Shown here one piece after another: positions 32,632 through 38,491 of a stretch of 38,491 nucleotides of DNA. The notes beneath the pieces were generated by a model, which saw only the letters and a program-made list of their open reading frames with translations, searched no databases and was not told the DNA's origin. This stretch comes from Xanthobacteraceae bacterium (GTDB lineage Bacteria; Pseudomonadota; Alphaproteobacteria; Rhizobiales; Xanthobacteraceae): positions 1 to 38,491 of the forward strand of contig JASHQI010000010.1 of NCBI GenBank assembly GCA_030037645.1, written 5' to 3'. A program made the position numbers and the translations under genes. The stretch's first letter is position 1, and each line of letters begins with the position of its first letter.

Positions 32632-34775
32632 GAACGACCGAGCTCCTCTGCGCTTTCTTCCTCCTTTGCGCGACTGGCGGCATTTTGGCCTTTCTCGCGC
32701 CGCAACGACGGCTTCCCCTCGTGCTCGCGGTGGTCGGTTCGCTCGCAGCCGCGGTCCTGTTGGTAGTTAGCGGCATATTGCTGGTATCCGCCGCCGAATT
32801 TCACGCGGCCTTGTGGCCGCTCCTCAACCTTGGAACGCTTAAGGTCGGAGTTGATCACCTCTCTGCATTTTTTCTCTTCGTGACTGCGCTAGTCTATCTG
32901 CCGGTCTCGATTTTCTCAGGCGCCTACCTGGAAAAATATCTCAATCATTACAGCCTTCGCCATTTGAGCGCTCTCTACCATGCCTTGTTCGCCTCGATCG
33001 TACTCGTCCTCATGGCGAACGATGTCATTTCGTTTCTAGTGGCGTGGGAATTCATGTCGATTGCCAGCTATTTGCTCGTCAATTACGAATTCGAGCGTCC
33101 CGAAAGTTCCAGAGCCGGCTACGTGATGCTGGCGATGAGCGAAGGCGGGACCATTGCAGTCGCGATTGCGTTCATCCTAATCGCTGTGGCCGCTGGCAGC
33201 CTCGACTTCGCGACAATGCAGTCCTCAACCCTCGGCCTCTCTGGGCCGCTCCGGACGGCGATTTTCTTGCTGTCGTTCTTCGGCTTTGCTGTGAAAGCTG
33301 GGCTCGTGCCCCTCAACAGTTGGCTGCCGCTTGCTCACCCTGTGGCCCCCACCAATGTTTCCGCGCTGCTTTCGGCTGTCATCGTCAACTTGGGAATATA
33401 TGGCATCGTCCGGGTGAACCTCGATCTTGCACCCACCACGGGCGCGGCACACGGTCTTTTCGTCCTCGTGGTCGGCAGCATCTCGGCGCTGATTGGTATC
33501 CTGTACGCGACGATCCAGACCGAGATGAAACGTTTGCTCGCACATAGCACCATCGAGAACATGGGAATCGTCACGGCGGGCATTGGCGCCGCTATGGTCT
33601 TTGTTGCAATGGGACATCAAGTTGTCGGTGCGATAGCCCTGATCGCGGCCTTGTACCACCTTGCCAATCACTCCGTGTATAAAGCCCTCCTCTTCCTCGG
33701 CACCGGCGCGGTGGAAGGAGGCACCGGGACTCGCGATCTCGACCTTCTCGGTGGCATCAACCGCCACATGCCATGGACGAGCGGCTTTTTCCTTGTTGGC
33801 GTGCTGTCGATCGCAGCGCTGCCGCCCTTCAACGGTTTCGTCAGCGAGTGGCTGACTTTGCAAACGGTGCTGCGTTCGGCCGAATTGGCCTCGACACCCA
33901 TCAAGATCGCGTTCGCAATCTGCGGCGCGCTCTTGGCACTGACCGCCGGCCTCGCGGTGACCTGCTTCGTGAAAGTGTTTGCCATGGGCTTCCTCGGCCT
34001 GCCGCGTTCGACGGGCGCCGAAAAAGCAACCGAGGCAGGACTCGGCGTCCGGGCGCCGCTGGCGATCCTAGCTGCGCTTTGCATCCTACTCGGCCTTCTA
34101 CCGACGTACGTCATCCCCGTTATCGATCGGGCAGCCGCTCCGCTTACTCACGCCCGCGCCACCGGTGCGCTCGTTCCGCCATTTTTTGTTTCGAATACGC
34201 CGCAACAAGACCAGCTACCGCCCGCCTTCCTTTCGGAATTCCACGATCTTGGAGCCATGGTGGGTCGTGGTTTTGTCCCGGGACGAGGACTCGTCGTGCT
34301 GCATCGGGGGGAGGAGCGCAACCCTGTGATCTTCGCGATGTCCACGTCCTACATGACTGCCGGATTTGTCTTCATTCTTGGGGCGATCTTCGTCGTATTT
34401 AGGGCGTTAACGCGATATAGACGTCTTACGCGCGGTCCGACCTGGGACGGCGGTTTGCGCAAGCTCACGCCTGCCGTCACGTACACGGCAACCGGATTCT
34501 CTAATCCCGTTCGCGTCATTTTCGACGCCGTGCTCCGTCCCGCTGCCAGCGAAGAGAGCACGGAGGCCATAGCAGGTCATTTCCGTGTCGCGATTAAGCG
34601 GGAGTACACCGAGGTCCATATCATCGATCGCTTCATCCTGCAGCCGCCAATCAACGCGCTGCGCACGCTGGCGATGCTCGCTCGACGGATGCAGGTCGGG
34701 CACGTGAACGCCTATGCCGCATACGTGCTGATAGCGATTTTGGTCGTTCTCATCGTCGGTGTGAGCGCGTTTTGA
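32628..34775 (+). CDS. HyfB-like antiporter-type subunit
   Basis: 715 residues, the largest membrane subunit, NuoL/HyfB type with about fifteen to sixteen helices. Signatures: WEFMSIASYLLVNYE (conserved Glu), KAGLVPLNSWLPLAHPVAPTNVSALLS (Lys and His), AHSTIENMGIVTAGIG, HSVYKALLFLGTGAVEGGTGTRDLDLLGG and ALPPFNGFVSEWLTLQ. A hydrophilic insert near residues 500-565 and a last helix at the very C-terminus are as in HyfB. Overlaps the HyfI-like stop by 4 nt. It completes the operon; no formate dehydrogenase or hydrogenase maturation gene follows, again unlike a working formate hydrogenlyase. Confidence 0.92.
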   Translation: MRTTELLCAFFLLCATGGILAFLAPQRRLPLVLAVVGSLAAAVLLVVSGILLVSAAEFHAALWPLLNLGTLKVGVDHLSAFFLFVTALVYLPVSIFSGAYLEKYLNHYSLRHLSALYHALFASIVLVLMANDVISFLVAWEFMSIASYLLVNYEFERPESSRAGYVMLAMSEGGTIAVAIAFILIAVAAGSLDFATMQSSTLGLSGPLRTAIFLLSFFGFAVKAGLVPLNSWLPLAHPVAPTNVSALLSAVIVNLGIYGIVRVNLDLAPTTGAAHGLFVLVVGSISALIGILYATIQTEMKRLLAHSTIENMGIVTAGIGAAMVFVAMGHQVVGAIALIAALYHLANHSVYKALLFLGTGAVEGGTGTRDLDLLGGINRHMPWTSGFFLVGVLSIAALPPFNGFVSEWLTLQTVLRSAELASTPIKIAFAICGALLALTAGLAVTCFVKVFAMGFLGLPRSTGAEKATEAGLGVRAPLAILAALCILLGLLPTYVIPVIDRAAAPLTHARATGALVPPFFVSNTPQQDQLPPAFLSEFHDLGAMVGRGFVPGRGLVVLHRGEERNPVIFAMSTSYMTAGFVFILGAIFVVFRALTRYRRLTRGPTWDGGLRKLTPAVTYTATGFSNPVRVIFDAVLRPAASEESTEAIAGHFRVAIKREYTEVHIIDRFILQPPINALRTLAMLARRMQVGHVNAYAAYVLIAILVVLIVGVSAF

Positions 34776-35135
34776 CGAAGCTCGGAGCAATGCTTTTCCT
34801 CGATTTGTAACAAACAATGAATAAGGGCGTGACGGGAGGCGGAGTAGCTCAAGACGCCGGAGACTTCCTGTTGGCGCTTGCGATCGCGAGAGAAAGTGGC
34901 TGCGAACCGCCATGCACAAGAAGTGGCTGATTTAAAGGGCTTTTGCGAACATAGGCGAACGCCATGGTGGCGGAGGGAGTGGAACTGGAAACGAACATTC
35001 TCCACGCAGTGTCGCGCAAATCCGCGAATTGCTGCGAGTTACCGCAGGCCCCGCTCCGTCATTTTTTCCCGTGACTGCCGGCTAGCATTCTGTCCCATAG
35101 AGTGGTACATCGACACAAGATGAATGGACGCTGGC
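34776..35135. other. Intergenic stretch with direct repeat, no gene seen
   Basis: The 360 nt between the Hyf-like operon and higB contain the first 37-bp direct repeat (34966-35002). No terminator with a T-run and no credible coding frame were seen. Confidence 0.5.
34966..35002. repeat. Direct repeat, left copy (possible attachment-site remnant)
   Basis: GGTGGCGGAGGGAGTGGAAC and the bases to 35002 match 37508-37544 at 35 of 37 positions. The first part, TGGCGGAGGGAG(T/A)GG, equals the reverse complement of a typical tRNA-Ser 3' end. The two copies bracket HigBA and the 466-residue gene, as direct repeats bracket integrated DNA. Confidence 0.55.
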
Positions 35136-35432
35136 ATGATCGTTTCGTTCCGGGATGGTTGGCTGCGTGACTTCTTCGTGGACGATGTTCGAGCCAAGAG
35201 GATTCCGGCGAATTTGGAGAACCGGCTGTTCAGAAAACTGCAAATGCTGGATGACGCCAGGACTGACGCCGACCTTCGCGTACCGCCCAGTAGCCATTTC
35301 GAGAAGCTGAAGGGCACTCTCGCCGGCTGGCATTCAATCCGTGTCAACGAGCAATGGCGGCTTGTGTTCCGCTGGCACGGTTGCAAGGGCGAGGCGTCCG
35401 AAGTGTATCTCGATAACCATACTTATCTGTGA
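35136..35432 (+). CDS. higB: HigB-family toxin (RelE superfamily mRNA interferase)
   Basis: 98 residues (102 if the ATG at 35124 is used). Typical HigB layout: MIVSFRDGWLRDFFVDD start, then helix, then beta strands with HFEKLKGTLAGWHSIRVNEQWRLVFRW and the ending VYLDNHTYL. The basic and aromatic residues of the active face (Lys/His/Arg and terminal His-x-Tyr) are present. Toxins of this family cut mRNA at the ribosome. The ATG at 35136 is preferred by likeness to family members. Encoded 8 nt before its antitoxin, toxin first, which is the usual hig order. Confidence 0.88.
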   Translation: MIVSFRDGWLRDFFVDDVRAKRIPANLENRLFRKLQMLDDARTDADLRVPPSSHFEKLKGTLAGWHSIRVNEQWRLVFRWHGCKGEASEVYLDNHTYL

Positions 35433-35440
35433 GGTAAATC

Positions 35441-35752
35441 ATGTTCATGACCAAGCGCAAGCCTGCGAGCGTCAGTGAAATCCTGGTCGAGGAATTCATG
35501 GGGCCGCTCGGCCTGACGCAAGGCGATCTTGCAAAGGCGATGGGCGTGCCGCGCAAGCACGTCAATGAACTATGCAATGACCGGCGCGCGATAACCGCCG
35601 ATACCGCACTGATGCTGGCACGTGTGTTCGTTAACAGCGCTGATTTCTGGCTAAACGTGCAACGCCGCAGTGACCTTTGGGAAGCCCTGCATTCTCCGGA
35701 GCGCCGCCAGCGCATCGAACGGGCTCGGCCCGTGCGCCCGGCTGCCGCATGA
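35441..35752 (+). CDS. higA: HigA-family antitoxin
   Basis: 103 residues with an Xre-type helix-turn-helix: GLTQGDLAKAMGVPRKHVNELCNDRRAITADTALMLARVF at about 25-65, then the HigA tail FWLNVQRRSDLWEAL. Binds and neutralises HigB and represses its own promoter. The first Met (35441) or the third residue (35447) may be the start. Follows higB after 8 nt; convergent with the next gene, only 19 nt apart. Confidence 0.9.
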   Translation: MFMTKRKPASVSEILVEEFMGPLGLTQGDLAKAMGVPRKHVNELCNDRRAITADTALMLARVFVNSADFWLNVQRRSDLWEALHSPERRQRIERARPVRPAAA

Positions 35753-35771
35753 GGTTCGGATGGGCCAAGGC

Positions 35772-37172
35772 TCAACGCCGCAGATGGGCAACGCCAAGTT
35801 CGCCCCACATCCAGCTTAGATCGTAGCCGACCATGGTTGACCCATGGCCGTGCCGGGCCGCGCCGTTCTCCAGAAATTTGAGCCATGTGACGAGCCTTAC
35901 GCGGCCCTTTGCCGACTTGGCGGCCCGGCGCGGCGTCGTATTGCCAAGCATCGGCACCGGCTCATTGAGCAGGTTCATATAATATCGGGCCATGTTCGCC
36001 TGGACGACAGCCCGCTCCTCATCCGGCGAAAGCCCGGACAACACCGGTTCAGATTTTTCCGCCGGCCGCGACGCCATCAACTGAGCCACCGTCCGGGTCT
36101 CGATGAGCGGTTCGCCAACCATCCCTCGGAGAGCCGGCACGATTAGCGTCCGCCCTCGTTCCGCCCGCTGCGGCGAGTTTGCCTCAAGGATGAGCATCTT
36201 GCCCTTCAGCTCAACCGTTCCCAGCAGGACCGATCCATCGTCGAGTGTCGTGATGAAGGTCTGGCTGCCGGCTCGTCGCTTCTTGCGGACGCGCTCGTTT
36301 GGGCCAAGCCAGTTCCAGAATGTTTCGCTCTCGGGCCGAAGCGCTGGAATTGCAGCAAGCGCAAGCCGGATCGCAGCTGCGCTCGCCTCAGGCTTGAACG
36401 GATAGCTGACCGTCGTGAACGCAAGTTCGTCGCCATCCGTGTTGTACATCTGGGGCAAGGTCGGGTTCAACGTCCGCTGCAGCAGATCATCGAGCCAGAT
36501 ATTTGTGAACAGGAATGCCCAAGCGCGCAACAGCTCGGTATCAGTCAACGCCTCGGCGAATGCGCCGTCGATTCCCTGCCCGAGCTCGCGAGCAAACTTG
36601 TCAGCGTCCGCGCGCGCCTTTTTGTCAACACGACGAAGCGCCTTCAGAACGGTCTCGCTCGCCTCGTGATCGAATGGCAAGGCACCACCTGCCATTTCGA
36701 TTCGTGAGCCAGTGCGCACTAAACGGGCTGCCATCCGATCCCACGGCTTGAGGTACCGCGTGCCCGACCGCTCGCTCACCCGCACCGGTTCTCCTCCCCG
36801 CACGAGATCGCGGGCGAGAAACGACTCGTCCAACACGATGTCGCTGATCTCATAGAGGCTCATTACCGAGGAGCGCAGCGCGGTTATGTACGCCTTGTTC
36901 GAGGCGCTCTCTTTCCAGCCACGCTGTTTCAGATAGTCGTCGACGATGTTGCGGCCGTCATCGAGGTCACGCGCCAGAAAGTCTTCGAAGACGCAGCCCC
37001 AGAGTACAGCGGTATGGTGGTCTCCGATGAGGTCAGGCAATTCGTCGATCGAGACGTCGGCCTTCACGCAAGCCGGCGCCAGGTGCCGGTCCAGTATCTC
37101 ATTGAAGGCGTCCTGCCAGCTGTCACGACCCAGCCATTTCATCAAGCCTGCGAGTAATTTGGCGGTTGCCAT
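35772..37172 (-). CDS. Protein of unknown function beside HigBA
   Basis: 466 residues from the ATG at 37172; an upstream TTG would add 14 residues. Cytoplasmic, without membrane helices. I do not recognise the family. It is mostly helical at first, has a stretch resembling a nucleotide- or zinc-free beta region (FITTLDDGSVLLGTVELKGKMLILEANS) and ends with LARYYMNLLNEP-like text followed by VPMLGNTTPRRAAKSAKGRVRLVTWLKFLENG. This last part recalls the short helical 'xLGxxTPR' modules seen at the end of Xre/MbcA-type antitoxins and SEC-C-linked proteins. It lies convergent to HigBA between two direct repeats and could be cargo of the same insertion. Function open. Confidence 0.6.
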   Translation of the reverse strand: MATAKLLAGLMKWLGRDSWQDAFNEILDRHLAPACVKADVSIDELPDLIGDHHTAVLWGCVFEDFLARDLDDGRNIVDDYLKQRGWKESASNKAYITALRSSVMSLYEISDIVLDESFLARDLVRGGEPVRVSERSGTRYLKPWDRMAARLVRTGSRIEMAGGALPFDHEASETVLKALRRVDKKARADADKFARELGQGIDGAFAEALTDTELLRAWAFLFTNIWLDDLLQRTLNPTLPQMYNTDGDELAFTTVSYPFKPEASAAAIRLALAAIPALRPESETFWNWLGPNERVRKKRRAGSQTFITTLDDGSVLLGTVELKGKMLILEANSPQRAERGRTLIVPALRGMVGEPLIETRTVAQLMASRPAEKSEPVLSGLSPDEERAVVQANMARYYMNLLNEPVPMLGNTTPRRAAKSAKGRVRLVTWLKFLENGAARHGHGSTMVGYDLSWMWGELGVAHLRR

Positions 37173-37480
37173 GGTCGTGCTCGCCGCGAATCGGTCTGGT
37201 CGCCAAAATAGCAAAATTGATCACAGCGTAGCTTGGCGTTTAAGCGCTCTCCCCAGCCGAATTCGTGCTCGCGAATCCAGCAAATGCAACGATCAGGAAA
37301 GCCGCATATTTTCAAAGGCACGAGAAATCCGTACCGAATTCCAGCAGTGCACAGATTCGCCGACATCAGCCCCGAAAGAACGTCGGCGCCAGAGGTCGTG
37401 AGCGGCGGCGGTCCTGAGGTTTGCCGCAAAAGGAGCGAGGAATATGGAAATTTCAATCCGAGCGATCGGGCAAGAGAAAA

Positions 37481-37538
37481 GTTAGTTTCCAGGTCCTCTC
37501 GCCTTGGGGTGGCGGAGGGAGAGGAACTGGAAACTAAC
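37481..37538. repeat. 20-bp inverted repeat
   Basis: GTTAGTTTCCAGGTCCTCTC (37481-37500) and GAGAGGAACTGGAAACTAAC (37519-37538) are inverted copies with one mismatch around an 18-nt loop. The right arm lies inside the right direct repeat. AGAGA before and TCTCT after extend the stem past a small bulge. No T-run follows. It could be an integrase/core-type site or the fold-back end of a mobile element. Confidence 0.6.
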
Positions 37539-37544
37539 ATTCTC
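37508..37544. repeat. Direct repeat, right copy (possible attachment-site remnant)
   Basis: Second copy of the 37-bp repeat found at 34966-35002, with two mismatches. It begins with the same tRNA-Ser-3'-end-like bases TGGCGGAGGGAGAGG. The rest of the 428-nt gap (37173-37600) holds no gene that I can support. Confidence 0.55.
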
Positions 37545-37600
37545 TCGCAGAATTTCGCGCGGCTTCGCAGCACTTCGCCGAAAAGGCCTACTGCCCGAGG

Positions 37601-38029
37601 TCACGCCTTCCTTGCCGTCGCGGGTTTGCGCGGGCGACCGCCCTTCGCGCCGTTTCGCCGGGCTGCCGCCGCCTTTGCAGCCGACGTTGCTGCGCCCGCC
37701 CGTGCGGCTCGCTGGCGGTCCATATAGGCTTTCGTGCCGAAAAGTCCGGCGAGTAACCCCGGAACGCTGAGGTCGACATCGAGGCGGTCCCAGTGCAGCC
37801 CGAGTCCAAGCCCGAGAATTTCGACTTGTGCCAATTCCGTGTCGCTGGCGCGTTCCAGTCCTTGGGCGTTGCGCGCCGGAAAGGCGAATGTGCACCCGTT
37901 TGTCAGATCAACGTGGACGCGGCCGGTCCTGCGATCGTATCGGGCGGCGCGGGCGCGAGGTTCGGTACGCAGCGAGCGTTGGCCACGCCGTTCGGCCTCC
38001 GCGATCATCGTTCCCACATCATCGCTCAT
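37601..38029 (-). CDS. DUF2442-domain protein (putative antitoxin-like partner)
   Basis: 142 residues. The DUF2442 core is clear: ARYDRRTGRVHVDLTNGCTFAFPARNAQGLERASDTEL, then EILGLGLGLHWDRLDVDLSVPGLLAGLFG. The C-terminal tail is Ala/Arg-rich with GRPRKPATARK, an AT-hook-like basic segment suggesting DNA contact. Its start at 38029 overlaps the upstream DUF4160 gene by 11 nt, so the two are made together. DUF4160/DUF2442 pairs are listed as likely toxin-antitoxin modules; which partner is toxic I cannot tell from sequence. Confidence 0.82.
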   Translation of the reverse strand: MSDDVGTMIAEAERRGQRSLRTEPRARAARYDRRTGRVHVDLTNGCTFAFPARNAQGLERASDTELAQVEILGLGLGLHWDRLDVDLSVPGLLAGLFGTKAYMDRQRAARAGAATSAAKAAAARRNGAKGGRPRKPATARKA

Positions 38030-38261
38030 GAATTGTCCTCCACATCGCGATCAGCCGCTCCTGCTCGCGCTGCACTTCCTGCATCAGCTTGCGCACATCG
38101 CCTCGGCTGATGCCGGCGACCCAATCGAGAGTGATCCCGCCTGGGCCTTCCAAAGCAATCCTCGCTTCACCACCCTGTCCGAACACGTGCACGTGCGCCG
38201 GACTGTGATCGTTCGAAAAAATTACAAACCGGAAGCCGTAGGCGCGGTGGATCGTCACCAT
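38019..38261 (-). CDS. DUF4160-domain protein
   Basis: 80 residues, full-length for the family: MVTIHRAYGFRFVIFSNDHSPAHVHVFGQGGEARIAL. The invariant HxPxHVHV core (DHSPAHVHVFG) is present, followed by a helical end (RGDVRKLMQEVQREQERLIAMW). Overlaps the DUF2442 gene by 11 nt and comes first in the transcript. The 230 nt beyond it to the window end hold nothing recognisable. Confidence 0.85.
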   Translation of the reverse strand: MVTIHRAYGFRFVIFSNDHSPAHVHVFGQGGEARIALEGPGGITLDWVAGISRGDVRKLMQEVQREQERLIAMWRTIHER

Positions 38262-38491
38262 TGGACATAACCCATCTTCGTTGGGTTTTCAAGGAGGCGC
38301 TCCCGTCGCGCCCAGATTACGAATGACCATCGATGTGGTCGATGACGACCGAGGGGAACGACGATTCCCGCGACTGCCGAGTACCGGCTGCTAAGTCGGA
38401 ATCAAAGCCCCCTCTTTCGTGACGCACAAGGAAAGCCCAGAAGCCACCGCCGCACTCCGGCTGTCACCATAATAATGACATAGCGCTTGAC

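Noticed and set aside
27147-34775. Functional formate hydrogenlyase / hydrogenase-4
   Set aside because: Large subunit lacks all Ni-Fe cysteines, and formate dehydrogenase and maturation genes are absent.
34966-35002. A tRNA-Ser gene
   Set aside because: Only about 15 bases resemble the 3' end; the rest of the cloverleaf is missing at both repeat copies.

Overview
The window looks like a piece of an alphaproteobacterial chromosome, most likely Rhizobiales (Bradyrhizobium/Rhodopseudomonas/Rhodoplanes-like). This is inferred from the high G+C, tight ATGA/GTGA gene overlaps, expanded periplasmic binding-protein genes with twin-arginine-like N-termini, and a DUF4160/DUF2442 pair. No rRNA, tRNA, CRISPR array or transposase was seen.

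Layout. (1) 1-3340: the end of a kdp locus, with kdpD cut by the window edge and kdpE. (2) 3450-8483: a TolC-like outer-membrane protein overlapping a SLOG-type protein, then a patatin-like phospholipase and a lipoprotein. (3) 8582-15897: a 42-codon membrane peptide, then two intact and two decayed ABC substrate-binding-protein genes leading by stop/start overlaps into a sensor kinase, a lone receiver and a receiver-adenylate cyclase, followed by a remnant of a short-chain dehydrogenase gene. (4) 16096-17085: a family 2 glycosyltransferase. (5) 17476-34775: the main discovery, described below. (6) 34966-38261: HigBA toxin-antitoxin and an unrecognised 466-residue gene between two 37-bp direct repeats, then a DUF4160/DUF2442 pair.

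The central 17 kb appears to be a fluoride-responsive gene island. Four separate copies of a fluoride (crcB-motif) riboswitch aptamer occur within 9.5 kb: 17512-17556 (+), 24116-24160 (-), 26738-26782 (-) and 26919-26965 (+). Each sits just downstream of a sigma70-like promoter with 16-17 bp spacing, and each heads a transcription unit in the correct orientation. Pairings of the known aptamer (pseudoknot, P1, P2) are kept by compensating base changes. The four units encode: a dynamin-family GTPase with a C-terminal Cys/His region plus a HEAT-repeat protein (and perhaps a small zinc protein); a pair of MutS-like ATPases; an unknown 139-residue protein plus a second dynamin-family GTPase; and a six-gene Hyf/complex I-like membrane complex whose large subunit has lost the cysteines that would bind Ni-Fe. 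No classical fluoride exporter (CrcB/Fluc or CLC-F) is in the window. The joint control argues that these genes act together in the response to fluoride; how they do so is not visible from sequence.
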